Part shown: positions 11,342-21,218 of the stretch, one piece after another
Layout: each line of letters starts with the position of its first letter
Position numbering within the stretch: position 1 is the stretch's first letter
NCBI GenBank assembly: GCA_036250225.1
Contig: JAPZLL010000005.1
Location: forward strand, 62,001-126,000
DNA from: Cercophora sp. LCS_1
Taxonomy: Eukaryota > Ascomycota > Sordariomycetes > Sordariales > Lasiosphaeriaceae
Length of the DNA stretch: 64,000 nt
Reading direction: 5' to 3'
Position numbers and translations under genes: made by a program
The notes under the pieces: generated by a model
Database searches by the model: none
The model's input: only the letters and a program-made list of their open reading frames with translations
Told to the model about the DNA's origin: nothing

Positions 11342-11842
11342 TGTCTGAGGCAACGACGTGAGAACAGATTGCCTGATGGTCGGGTGTCAAAACCAGGTCG
11401 ACGGCGAAGAGCAAGCATGCAGAAAGGGCGCACCGCCCGCGACGCCACAAGCAAGACATGAGGGGTCGCCAAGCGCCATACCAGGTTCGCTGCAGCTGTT
11501 GGCGTTCGCGGAAGGGCAAGGCCACCAATACGACGTCTTGACCCGTTAGCCAAGCTCTCCATCCGCAACATTGGCCTGTCGAGCGGCCAACCACTGGTGC
11601 ACTTGACAGTGGGGTCGACGATGTGCGGCCGACACCTTCCCGCACCATTGTTTGTTGCGGAGAGGATCCTGAAGACTCCACAAAGCCGACCGAGGCCGAG
11701 CAGAGCTTGAGTTGCGCTGGCAGACAGACCTTCCAGAGTCCTGTTGCACGTCGCAATCGAAAGAAGCAACCAATTCAACACCGTTCGCGCATAAGCCCAG
11801 ATTCTGGCCAGCAAACTCAACTAGCAGTGATGTGTCTAGCCT
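11342..11842. other. Intergenic before tRNA-Lys
   Basis: About 500 bases upstream of the N-domain gene, on its promoter side, ending at the tRNA. No other feature seen. Confidence 0.4.
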
Positions 11843-11930
11843 GCCCGGCTAGCTCAATCGGTAGAGCGTGAGACTCTTAGGGAGTTCCTCCGTCATCTCA
11901 AGGTTGTGGGTTCGACCCCCACGTCGGGCT
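11843..11930 (+). tRNA. tRNA-Lys(CTT) with 15-nt intron
   Basis: A full cloverleaf can be drawn. The acceptor stem pairs GCCCGGC with GTCGGGC. The D arm is AGCTCAATCGGTAGAGC, the T arm GTGGGTTCGACCCCCAC. Anticodon CTT is at 11876-11878. A 15-nt intron (11880-11894) lies directly after the purine at position 37, the canonical place; removing it restores the loop ACTCTTAAT. The discriminator base is T as read. Confidence 0.93.
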
Positions 11931-12724
11931 CAATTCCCGTCGCGATGCTTCATTTTTGGTTTTGTCCCCGACACAACGAACGTACCTTTTTACCACCTTC
12001 TGCATTGAGAAAATGGTGGAAACAGGTTACCATTTCTGCGTGGAGCTTGCAGCGATCTCCACTGACGTCGCGTTTTCCCTCGAGTTGTGGCCTGAGCAGG
12101 CTTCCGTCCGGATGTATACGACGGCAATTACGCGGGCTCGTCGTTGGCGAACCGTCCTTTTGTTGGCGCGGCGTGGTCTTGTAGGAAGCCGGATATATTG
12201 CGCCAATGTCGCATGCGACCCAGTTTGGCCGCCTATATATTACGTCGAGGTTGTATGTCGGTCGGCTTCGGGGCTGGTGCTGACCCTGCGCATATTGGTA
12301 AAGTGGATCGATGGCAACATTCTATGACAAAGCCCCCTAGTGGTTGTTCAAGTTAACCGCTCGGGTCTCTCGGGTTGGACTCAATTGTCCTGGAATAGGA
12401 GTCCAGAGCTGTATGGTTCTCTTAGCGACAGACTGAAGGATCGAGCTCCATAGTGATCAGGATCGCCCCCCGACGCCCAGTCTTCTTTTTGGGAAGGAAT
12501 CTGCCTCATGCGAATGAATTACCATGTGAATGGAGATGATTTGCGGCTTGGAAAGTCCCCGAGATGGGGCACCTGGGTGAGTATGAGGTGTCTGGAGTTG
12601 TATAAAGAGGCATCAACATCGCCTTGACAGCGACAAGACACCTCACCACCATCCTCATTCTCATCCTCACCCTCATATCCTCTCCAAACCAAACCAAAAA
12701 AACACCAACCAACCAAACACGAAA
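11931..12724. other. Intergenic / promoter of secreted protein gene
   Basis: No coding feature. The last 125 bases contain TATAAAG at 12601 followed by a CA/CT-rich leader running into the start codon, typical of a highly expressed fungal gene. Confidence 0.45.
12601..12607 (+). promoter_or_regulatory. TATA box of the small secreted protein gene
   Basis: TATAAAG about 125 bp upstream of the start codon, followed by a pyrimidine/CA-rich leader. Placement fits a fungal core promoter. Confidence 0.5.
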
Positions 12725-13271
12725 ATGAAGGTCAACGCCATCGTCCTCCTCGCCGCCATCGGCCAAGCCTCCGCCTTCCGCTACCGCTTCTGTCCGTTCT
12801 ATCCCGTCCCAGCCTTCAACAACCCCTTCGATCTCAGCAGCTAACATGGATCCCCAGACGCCGATGCAAGCTGCAACCACAACGCCCCCGCCTCGAGGAC
12901 CTACCCTCGCAATGATCAGGGCCCGTACGTTTTTGTCTCTCTTTTTCCATCCATCACAAAAGAAGCGATGAGCTGACGATGGCGAAATGAAACAGCTTCG
13001 AAGGCGGCGTAGGCGGCTGCTACAGCGCCCCGACCGGAACCAACTGGCAGCGTCTCGAGATCGATACCACGTTTGCCGGCACCAGCAACAATGTGATTAC
13101 GTATTGCAACGTTGGCTGCCAGGGTTCGGGATCATCGCTGCAAAAGAATACGAATTGCTATATCCCGTTCCCGGGCTGTGCTATTGGGAGCTTGTAAGTT
13201 TCCTTCTCTCTGATTTTTCTTGTGAAGGGCTATTGAGCTGATTTGGATCCCCGTTTAGCAAGGTTGTCTAA
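12725..13271 (+). CDS. Small secreted cysteine-rich protein (effector-like)
   Basis: Four exons (12725-12791, 12858-12924, 12996-13193, 13259-13271) splice in phase to a 114-residue protein. Intron 1 has a GCTAACATGG branch site, intron 2 a GCTGAC site and intron 3 a GTAAGT donor. Residues 1-17 (MKVNAIVLLAAIGQASA) form a signal peptide with an A-x-A cleavage site. The mature part has exactly six cysteines, at SC, GGC, YC, GC, NC and GC, consistent with three disulfides, plus glycine-rich runs. Size, secretion signal and even cysteine count fit fungal effector or antimicrobial-type proteins, but I recognise no named family, so function is open. Every small exon is needed to keep the frame, which supports the model. 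Confidence 0.75.
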
Positions 13272-13819
13272 AGGACTTTGGGGAATATCTAGCAGGGGAC
13301 TGTGGGGAGGTTGATGGTGCTCGGAAAGGTGTGTTGAGGAGGTTTTTGGGGGTTCGATAGGTTCGGTAGTTAAAATTCAGTGGTGTCCTCCCCGAATCTT
13401 GCGTCCTGTGTTCGCTCGGGGATGGGACGAGGTTGGAGCGTGTCCTCGGTTTCGGGTGGTAAGGTCTGTCTCTGTGGTTGACTTGCGGGATTTGGAGTCT
13501 CAAATGGCAAGCTCACCTCCAACTTTGGCGCCTTTTCCACCCCAAGAGGCTTAATTCGTTCGGGTAAACCCCCCTAACATGCTTGAGAGGTTTCAATGAC
13601 ATTAATTGCAAAGACCGTCTCTCCGGTGGACGAAAAGAGTTCAAGACACACCCGGGTCGTCGGGTTAGGGTTATTGCAAGCACTTGGAGCGGTTTCGGCG
13701 GCGCTGCACCCAAGTTCGGGTTTTGGCGGCCCCAAGAGTCTCCTCGGAACAACATCTCGCAATCGCAACCCGTAAACGCAAACCCCTCGCAAAGTCCTGC
13801 GACCTCGATCCTGCCCACC
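13272..13819. other. Intergenic, secreted protein to NIT2-like gene
   Basis: About 550 bases with no supportable gene. The right end is the promoter and leader of the amidase gene. Confidence 0.4.
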
Positions 13820-14918
13820 ATGCCACGCGCCGTACGGCTTCCGCAGTCCACAAACAATGAAAGACGCTGACAATGCTTGCCTCCCAAATGACAGGCAGTC
13901 GGCCAACTGACCTCGACGGCCTCCATGGCCCACAATCTCCGTTTGTGCCAGCAATTGGTCAGCAAAGCTGCCAGATCCGGAGCAAATGCGCTGTTTCTTC
14001 CCGAGGCGACTGACTACATTGCCAGTTCTGCCGACGAAAGCGTAGGGCTGGTCAAGCCGGTCGACGAGAGCGAGTTCGTGCTCGGGCTGCGGGAGGAGGC
14101 ACGGAGGGAGCGCCTGCCGATACATGTCGGGGTTCATGAGCCAGGTGTCGACAGCCGCAAGGTCAAGAATACGGTGCTTTGGATCAATGAGAACGGCGAC
14201 ATTGCGCAGCGGTATCAGAAAATCCACCTCTTTGACGTCGATATCAAGGATGGACCGGTCTTGAAGGAGAGCGCGTGCGTCTTCTCTCTTCGATTGGGAA
14301 CATCCTGCTAACGGCGCGCGCCGGCAGTTCGGTGGAGCCCGGGAGTCGAATTCTGCCACCGTTCAGCACGCCTGTTGGCAAGGTGGCATCCGCCATTTGC
14401 TTTGACGTGGGTCCAAACTCAAAACAAGACAAGCACTCCACTCACAACGCCCAGTTGAGATTCCCAGAAATCAGCATCGCCCTTCGAAGGCAGGGCGCCG
14501 ATATAATCACCTTCCCTTCGGCATTCACTGTGCCCACAGGCCAGGCCCACTGGGGACCTCTACTGCAAGCCCGAGCGATTGAAACGCAGTCCTACGTCAT
14601 CGCCGCAGCGCAGGTAATTCGGCCAGGCCCACTGAACAAGCTATTTGCTAATCTCCTGTACTAGGTTGGCAAGCACAACGAAAAGCGGACGAGCTACGGG
14701 CACAGCATGATTATCAATCCGTGGGGCGTTGTCCTCGCCGAACTTGACAAAGCTGATGATGAGCCAGCGATTGCGATCGCTGACATTGACTTCGATCTGC
14801 TGAAGAAAATCAGGGCGGAGATGCCCCTGGCGAGGCGAACGTGAGCCGGCCCATTGTTACGGGCCGCAATGTTTATAGCTGCTAACCAGCAAATAGGGAT
14901 GTTTACCCGGAAGTCTAA
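13820..14918 (+). CDS. NIT2-like omega-amidase / deaminated glutathione amidase
   Basis: Carbon-nitrogen hydrolase of the nitrilase superfamily. Six exons (13820-13831, 13895-14274, 14328-14406, 14455-14613, 14665-14840, 14897-14918) give 275 residues, the usual NIT1/NIT2 length. The Glu-Lys-Cys triad is intact: E41 in LFLPEATD, K113 in YQKIHLFD and C155 in ASAICFD, followed by LRFPE. The protein ends RRTDVYPEV, a typical family C-terminus. The 12-nt first exon supplies MPRA in front of AVGQL, the conserved first beta strand; starting at the internal Met of SMAHNL would delete that strand. Likely reaction: hydrolysis of deaminated glutathione or alpha-keto acid amides, a repair function in cytosol or mitochondria. 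Choice among NIT2 subtypes is inference. Confidence 0.88.
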
Positions 14919-15444
14919 TAGGTAGTTTTGACGTCGTATCTCAGCAGGTCGATATCGAACATCAGATATGATAGCAGCAGCAGCAGCAGCAGCAGCAGCA
15001 TTTTGTCCAGCAAAGCTCTTTCGTCGCTTCTCGCGCCACAAAGAGAATACCAGTCTTGTCTCAACCTTGTCCAGCAACAAATCTCCCATCAGACTCGACC
15101 CTTTGTTGTTTGCTTCCTTCACTCACCTTATCCTTCTCGTTATCCACAGTTGGACTCCCGTCTGTCCTCTCTTTGTTTACGGCCCCAATCCGGCCAAGGA
15201 TCAACTGCCCATTCACCATACCCGTTCGTACCCTTGAACTATGTGCTCTCGAAGGCTTCTGCCGCCCCCTTTCCCCCCCACCGGCGCCATCTCCCATCCT
15301 CCGCTGCCTCCCTCCCTCTATGGCTTCACACCCTCCTCCGGTAAGACACCGCCGGCCCTCTCCGCTCCTGCGGACCCGCGGCCCCACGCCCTAGGCTAGG
15401 GCTTGAGTATTGGATTTCGAGTGGACGATTTCAACAAGCAGCCA
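14919..15444. other. Intergenic with AGC microsatellite
   Basis: Contains the (AGC)9 repeat and a C/T-rich stretch around 15240-15390; no gene is supported. Confidence 0.45.
14973..15000. repeat. (AGC)9 microsatellite
   Basis: Nine AGC units plus one base, just 3' of the NIT2-like gene. Not within a supported coding sequence. Confidence 0.9.
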
Positions 15445-15587
15445 GTGTTGGTGGTGTAGTGGTTAACACGCTTGGGCAGAGTGTTGTATTATATTGCGTA
15501 CACTACGTGGATTCAATTTCTGTACAACACATGAGGTTTCAAGTTCCTCTGCCCAAGAGCCCCCGGTTCGAACCCGTGGCCAACACA
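15445..15587 (+). tRNA. tRNA-like element with long hairpin insert, probably a pseudogene
   Basis: The two ends form a perfect acceptor stem (GTGTTGG with CCAACAC) with discriminator A. A good D arm GTGTAGTGGTTAACAC and a T loop GGTTCGAACC follow. The T stem needs one bulged T (CCG-T-GG). The anticodon stem CTTGG/CCAAG is extended by insert sequence into an 11-bp helix (CTTGGGCAGAG with CTCTGCCCAAG). Inside it lies another inverted repeat, GTGTTGTA with TACAACAC. The base after the stem is G and no U33 can be placed, so no anticodon can be read. The D and T arms resemble the Gln/Glu type. Either a decayed tRNA or a tRNA with an exceptional structured intron. Confidence 0.5.
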
Positions 15588-16110
15588 ACATTTTTGCTCC
15601 ATCTTGATGTTTTGTTTGGCGTATTGTCATTTTAGCCTCCTGTTTTTAGCGTCGGAATTTCTTTTTGTTATTCCCCGGTGGCGTCTGCGCTTGTCGTCTC
15701 GCACATTCCATGCAACACCTAGGTTTGTTCATCCTGGTCGCCACATGCAGCGCCATGTACCTCGGTATGCAGACATCTGCCAGCGCCGTCATCATGTCGT
15801 CAAGCTTACCACTCGGTGTTGTCGGTGTCGAATATGTTTCGTAACGCCGAGCCACGACCAGCATTTCAGGACGCCCAGACCTTAGTGTACCGTACCCGGA
15901 AGGGAATAGGGCGGTAAGACAGCGCACGACCCCCCGCATTTCCCAGCCCCTTGCAGCCGAAGCCGCACCTCCCTTTCCAAGTTTCCACGAAAAGTTGGGC
16001 TATTTGGTAGTGTCCAAGGAGCGGTGTAATATCACACCCCACCGGGTCCGACAGCCACAACAAACGGCCGCGAGGATTCAACTCCGTCCGCCGGTTTACA
16101 GACGTCCGCA
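15588..16110. other. Intergenic, tRNA-like element to carboxylesterase
   Basis: Promoter region of the esterase; nothing else recognisable. Confidence 0.4.
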
Positions 16111-17976
16111 ATGACTGCTGATATTGCCCCCGACGACTTCACGGCCAAGGGTCCCCGAACGGGCCCAGCCAAGTCCATCGTCGGTCTCAACACGCATGCA
16201 TCGCCGGCACCCAACGCGTCCTGGCTGTCGCGCCTTGTCAAGAAAGCACCGATGGTCGTCATCACGGCTGGTTTGTTGCTCTCACTGGGCACTAACTTTA
16301 GACCTCTCCCTAGCATCTTCTCCACTCCGGTTACCTCGGTTCCACATGTTACTGTCAGGAATGGAACGTATGAAGGCATTCACAACCCCAGCTTCGAGCA
16401 AGACTTCTTTTTGGGCATTCCCTATGCACAAGACACGTCTGGACACAACAGATTCCGGGCTCCCCAATCACTGAACACCACTTGGCAGGGGGCCCGCGAT
16501 GCGAAGCAGTACTCGAATGCCTGCCCCGGCGACACTCCCGATGGTGATGACTTTTACGGCATGTCCGAGAACTGCTTGAGCATCAACATCGTCCGGCCTC
16601 GCAGACAGAGCTCTCTATTTCAGTCCGCCCTCCCTGTTCTCCTCTACATTCACGGCGGCAGCTACCAGGTCGGCACTTCGGGATGGCACCGATACAACCT
16701 CAGCTACATTGTGGAGCATTCGGTCAAGATGGGCCGTCCCATCATTGCAGCAACCATCAACTACCGCAAGGGCGGGTGGGGATTCCTCTACTCGCTCGAA
16801 GTCCAAGGCTCCGGCCACACCAACATCGCGCTACGAGACATGCGTCAAGCCCTAGCCTGGGTTCAAGAGAACATTGCTGCCTTTGGAGGGGATCCCCGAC
16901 GCGTCACCATCTGGGGCGAAAGCGCCGGATCTTTTGCTGTGGCCCAGCTCATGATGAGCTACGGCGGCCGAACCGACGGCCTCTTCCACGGGACCATCCA
17001 GGAGAGCGGCAGCGCCGCAACAGCCTGGTACAATGGCACGGAATGGTACCAGCCCATCTACGACAACCTCGTCGTCAAAACAGGCTGCACCGACGCCATC
17101 GACACACTGGACTGTCTCCGCTCGATCCCCTACAAGACCATCTACCCGCTGCTCATTGCCTCCCGTTTCTACCCCGTCGTCGACGGCGACCTCATCCCGC
17201 AATACCCCACCGAACTCCTCCACGCCGGTCATTTCGCGCACATCCCTCACATCTTGGGCACCAACTCTGACGAAGGCACTGACAACGCGCCCGTCGGTCT
17301 CCAAACCACAGCCGACCTGCAACGTTACCTCACCTACGGCGGCTTCGACTACCCACCTTCAGTCGTCCAAGAAATCCTCAGGCTCTACCCCGACGATCCC
17401 GCAGCCGGCATCCCACTCAACACGGGCTCGGAACGCTTCCCAGAACGCGGAAACCAGTATAAACGCGCAGCCGCTATCGTCGGCGACATCTTCTACCACG
17501 CGCCCCGTCTTGACGACGCAAGGCACTACGCCAAACACCAGAAAGATACGTACGTCTTTCGATTCAACACCCGCGGGTGGGTGCCCCCTCCTCCCTCCAC
17601 AACAGCGAATTTCACGGTCGAGCCATCCTGTGCAGGCAAGGCGTTGCACGACTGCGGGATGCTGGCACCAGCGTGGGAGGGTGTTGCACACGCGACCGAG
17701 CTGGCGTTTGTGTTTGGGAATCCGAGGTGGTTGGGGCCGTGGCCGGAGAATGTGGCGCTCAGTCAAAAGATGATGAGCCTGTGGATCAACTTTGCGCATG
17801 ATGGATCGCCGAATGGAAAGGGTGAGGTGGTTTGGCCCGCGTACGGAAGTCGAGAGGCGGGAGCGAATTTGGTGTTGCAGACGGAGGAGCAGGGCGGTTT
17901 GGTGGTGGAAGATGATGTTTACAGACTGGAGGCGAGGGAGTTGTTGACCAAGTGGGCTCGACGGAGGCATGTGTGA
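16111..17976 (+). CDS. Type B carboxylesterase, membrane-anchored or secreted
   Basis: A 621-residue intronless carboxylesterase/lipase of the alpha/beta hydrolase fold. The triad can be placed: Ser271 in the nucleophile elbow GESAGS, Glu388 in NSDEGTD and His527 in GVAHATEL. The second family signature is seen as SENCLSINIV and the oxyanion region as YIHGGSYQVG. A hydrophobic segment at about residues 49-65 (VVITAGLLLSLG) after a basic N-terminal stretch suggests a type II signal anchor, or a secreted protein with a long n-region. Cysteine pairs typical of the family are present. Several N-x-S/T sites support passage through the secretory pathway. Substrate cannot be predicted. It stands alone, with a tRNA-like element upstream and a HET remnant downstream. 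Confidence 0.9.
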   Translation: MTADIAPDDFTAKGPRTGPAKSIVGLNTHASPAPNASWLSRLVKKAPMVVITAGLLLSLGTNFRPLPSIFSTPVTSVPHVTVRNGTYEGIHNPSFEQDFFLGIPYAQDTSGHNRFRAPQSLNTTWQGARDAKQYSNACPGDTPDGDDFYGMSENCLSINIVRPRRQSSLFQSALPVLLYIHGGSYQVGTSGWHRYNLSYIVEHSVKMGRPIIAATINYRKGGWGFLYSLEVQGSGHTNIALRDMRQALAWVQENIAAFGGDPRRVTIWGESAGSFAVAQLMMSYGGRTDGLFHGTIQESGSAATAWYNGTEWYQPIYDNLVVKTGCTDAIDTLDCLRSIPYKTIYPLLIASRFYPVVDGDLIPQYPTELLHAGHFAHIPHILGTNSDEGTDNAPVGLQTTADLQRYLTYGGFDYPPSVVQEILRLYPDDPAAGIPLNTGSERFPERGNQYKRAAAIVGDIFYHAPRLDDARHYAKHQKDTYVFRFNTRGWVPPPPSTTANFTVEPSCAGKALHDCGMLAPAWEGVAHATELAFVFGNPRWLGPWPENVALSQKMMSLWINFAHDGSPNGKGEVVWPAYGSREAGANLVLQTEEQGGLVVEDDVYRLEARELLTKWARRRHV

Positions 17977-18417
17977 AAACGAAGACAGAAGGCTGTTGTC
18001 CTAGCGGTCAGTTTATAAGATTGTTGGAAATCCTACTGGGACGAAAGAAAGGGGGAAATTGTGAATGCTAAGGTTTCTTGTACCAAGACTCGTGCAGCGT
18101 CTTGCATTTTGTCTTGATGAGAACAAAGACGTCCAACTCCATCTGCCGACCTGCTTGACGATAATGCGGCTCGACGACTAACAAATATTGGCTTGGCCGA
18201 GCACGGCACCATGTCTTGGCTGGGGCTGAGCCAGGTCGGGTCGTATCCTCTCCGCGCTCCAACTCAAGCGCGCTGTCTCGAGAGATGCAGCTGCCAAACA
18301 CCAACCCAGATACACATCTTCAACCCACACACTCCAGGTCACCGACCAAAAACCACAGCTTCAGCACAACATCTCAGCACCCCAGCATCCTAGCACCCAA
18401 GACTGAGTATCCCAACC
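17977..18417. other. Intergenic, esterase to HET pseudogene
   Basis: No gene supported. The last 150 bases are CA-rich and lead into the Ser/Gln-rich part of the HET remnant. Confidence 0.4.
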
Positions 18418-19131
18418 ATGGGTTCACAATCATCTTCGCAAACAACCCCACGAATGCCTTCCCGAAAGGCTTGGCAAGAGGCTTCACAAGTATCCCCAGC
18501 CGTGGTCTCGCAAGTTACTTCAAAAGAGACCCCAGAAACAGCTTCATGGGTCTTACAAGCATCACAAGAAACCCCAACAGTGTCTTCCCAAGCAACCTAA
18601 CAAGTGGCTTCAAACACGGCTTCACAGGCAATCCCAACCATGTCGTCACGAGGAACTTCACAAACATCACAAGCAATCTCACAGACCTCACAAACATCAA
18701 AAGCGACCTCACAGGCTTCCCGGGCTCCAGCCACAACCTCCTAACCCTCACCCTCACCCTCGCTCTCACTCTCACTCTCACCCACTACACTCCCACCGTA
18801 CCAATGCGACCCCCTCACCTCATCCCCACCCTCATTTCGCCTCCTCCGTCTCGAACACCGTCCAAGCCATCTCCCTCACGCCTCCCTGCTCACATTCCCC
18901 CTGTCCTCATGCCCCAGCTACACCGCAATCTCCTACACATGGGGCCGCCACCCTCCAACCTCCTCCCTCACCATCGCCAACACTGCTCTCCGCATAACCC
19001 CCACCGTGTTGAGAGTGGTTTGGAGGAGAGTTGGTTTCATCTGGTATAGTTCGTCAGTGATGTGCATGTTCAGACACCCAGCGGAGACTCCCTTTCCTAG
19101 GGTCATCTATCAACATGCCCAGGGTACTTGA
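18418..19131 (+). pseudogene. HET (heterokaryon incompatibility) domain gene remnant
   Basis: One frame reads an ATG and a Ser/Gln/Thr-rich leader (MGSQSSSQTT...), then meets stops at 18598-18600 and 18742-18744. It then continues into a clear N-terminal HET domain: FRLLRLEH, PSYTAISYTWG (core near 18919-18945), SLTIANTALRITPTVLRVV. The HET motif Y-x-A-x-S-Y-x-W-G is intact, but the reading frame runs out shortly after and the rest of the domain and any effector part are missing. HET proteins trigger incompatibility-type cell death on recognition of non-self; this copy cannot make one. The SQ-rich leader is degenerate repeat DNA and its coding status is uncertain. Confidence 0.65.
18745..18783. 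repeat. CTCACC/CTCACT simple repeat
   Basis: About six degenerate 6-bp units (CTCACC, CTCGCT, CTCACT) inside the HET remnant, immediately after its second stop codon. Confidence 0.7.
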
Positions 19132-19792
19132 TCTCAAAGGAAATTGCAAAATGCCATGGGAAAAGTCAAAACATCTATGCAACGCTAAAAAAAAAAACAC
19201 CATCTTAGTGAGACGAGCATAAAAAAGTCAAACACATCATCTCAATGTCAACCGATCTTCCATCGGCGGTGTCGTCGAGGCTGTGGGCATCTGATGTCAA
19301 TCAGCGCGACCTGCACGTGGTCAAACGCACCACTCCCCTAATATCGGGAAGCCTGAAGCAACTGCCAGCCCGCTACAAGCCTCGTTGGCATTCTCCTGAC
19401 AAAACCGCTTCAAAACTGATGATACTTTCCTGATGCTCCAAATTCGGCCAGTCGCTGATCCAAAAGCCGTGTTGAGGCAGCCTCAAGTCTCGAACTGATG
19501 CTCAGCTGATCATCACCGACATGACCTGCATCGCCAACCCCATCGCAACCCAGCCCACCATCTTGGATCAGGTGCTTATTCGCCAACCAAAAAACCTACC
19601 AACATAGCGGTAGCAACCCAAGAACACTGCCAAGTGGCGTGAAAAGCTTGATTTGAGCCTCCAAGCATCACATATATAAAACCCGGCGTGTCATGTCTTT
19701 GCTTGGGGGACATCCCGTTTCTCAAACACCTGAAACAACCAAACCAAACCGAACCAACACACAGAGGAGATTCGCAAAGCGTTACCACATCA
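19132..19792. other. Intergenic, HET remnant to small repeat protein
   Basis: Contains TATATAAA at 19673-19680, 113 bp upstream of the next start codon, and an A-rich run near 19186-19197. No other gene is supported. Confidence 0.45.
19673..19680 (+). promoter_or_regulatory. TATA box of the small Ala/Gly-rich protein gene
   Basis: TATATAAA 113 bp upstream of the start codon, followed by a CCAAACC-rich leader. Confidence 0.5.
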
Positions 19793-20260
19793 ATGACGGG
19801 AAGCAAGCTGGAAACTGCCGCTCTGGCAGGCAGTGTCGTCGCCATGGCCGACCAGATCATGCTTGGCGTTCGCGACCACCGCGAGGGCCAGCAGCATGAC
19901 GCCAACGAACACTACGTCAAGGCTGCTATCGCAGGTGCTATTGCTATCGGAGCTTATCGTATGCCTCCTTGAAAGACTTGTTCTGAGTGTTCACTAAACA
20001 AGGTGACAGACATGATGCAAAACGATGAGAACCAGCACCGCAAGGAGGAGGGTGAGAAGGAAATGGGGTACGAGCCTCGTACCGAAAAGCCCACTGATAA
20101 CACTGACCACGTCGTTGGCTTGCTGTCCGAGGCAGCTGGAGCCTATGCTCTTGGACGGCAGATGATGGGACACAAAGACCACATGATCATGAAGTTGATC
20201 GCCGAGGGTCTCGGTGCTGCTGCTTTGGCGAAGCAGACGGATAGGACCATCGTTGACTGA
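19793..20260 (+). CDS. Small Ala/Gly-rich protein with two-fold internal repeat, unknown function
   Basis: Exons 19793-19958 and 20010-20260 encode 138 residues. The intron uses acceptor GTGACAG, giving GAYHMMQND; the nearer AG would bring an early stop. I do not recognise a family name. The protein has two related halves: an Ala/Gly/Val helix (ALAGSVVAMADQIMLG), a D-H-rich segment and another small-residue helix (KAAIAGAIAIGAY), repeated as LLSEAAGAYALGRQMMG, HKDH and KLIAEGLGAAALAK. The helices look like glycine-zipper packing elements. A charged His/Glu/Lys linker joins them. No signal peptide. It has its own TATA box and leader, suggesting strong expression. Function not predicted. Confidence 0.7.
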
Positions 20261-20394
20261 AGATCGACTTGCGTTCTTGAGTCCGGGGAAGAAAAAGGGG
20301 GGTTAGGACGCGTATTGGATATTCTGCTATTATTGTTACTACTCATGACTAATGACTTGTGAACAATGAGCTCAAGAAACAGAGTTGTAGGTAG

Positions 20395-21218
20395 TTAGGG
20401 CAAAATAGAAACCGTGGGACGCCTGAGCCTCGATTGTCTCATCTTTTCGTTCACCATGGGTTCCTTTTCCTTTTCCGCTCTCGCTTTGCCCATGCAGAAC
20501 ACACAAAGCCTGATGATCCCGTCGATGAACAGTAACGCCATCAGAAGAGCAACCCCGAAATAGAGAGCAGCCACATATACGCGGGTGTTCGGGACCGTCT
20601 TGTCGATCAGTGTAAGACGACTAGCTTCACCCTCACGCAGCCAATCCTTCCATTCAGCGATATTGCCTTCACGGACAATGCGAACGGCAGCGGCAATTGA
20701 CACACAGGAGACAATACATCGAACGGGGATAACAAACAGCAACTGCTTCCAGCTCATGCGTTCTCGGCGGAGCCCGGGTTCGTCCCCTACTTGGTCCACG
20801 ATCTCGACGTTGACAAACTCTTTCATGCCCATCCATAGCCAGGTGGTGGCGCCCTAGTGAAGGAATGTCAGATAGAGCGTCACTCAGCGACAGGGCTAAG
20901 GTGTCTCAGTCTCACCACGCAGAAGCCGTATTTGAACAACACCCTCACTTCCTCCGTACTTCCAAATGACGGAATACCTTTGCGCTTTGTTGGCCAGAGT
21001 GAGCCCAAAAGAATCAGGAAACCAAGGACGAGAAGCGTCGGCTCGGCGCTGTCTAGAAGGCGGTCCTATCGCTCGGAAATCTCGGCCATACCGGAGCGGA
21101 CGGGCGCAGCCGGCACGGGGAATGGATCCATCGACACACTGACATGACGCTGAGATGCCGGTATGCTTGCTCCGCGGGCAGAATGGGCAGTTGATCGTCG
21201 GGGGTTGTGGACCGACAT
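20395..21218 (-). CDS. Hypothetical multi-pass membrane protein
   Basis: Three exons on the minus strand (21218-21092, 21052-20916, 20853-20395) splice in phase to 240 residues. The first 43 residues are polar and Ser/Arg/Pro-rich. Hydrophobic segments follow: TLLVLGFLILLGSLW, a YGFCVGATTWLWM region, LLFVIPVRCIVSCVSIAAAV and VAALYFGVALLMALLFIDGI. The tail is basic. The first intron is only 39 nt, short for fungi, but its removal is exactly in phase and avoids an in-frame stop. I recognise no named family. If the short intron is wrong, the protein would start further in and lose its N-terminal tail. Confidence 0.6.

Noticed and set aside
15445..15587. tRNA-Pro(TGG) reading of CTTGGG in the tRNA-like element
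   Set aside because: The five bases needed for the anticodon stem would overlap the D arm and have no pairing partner downstream.
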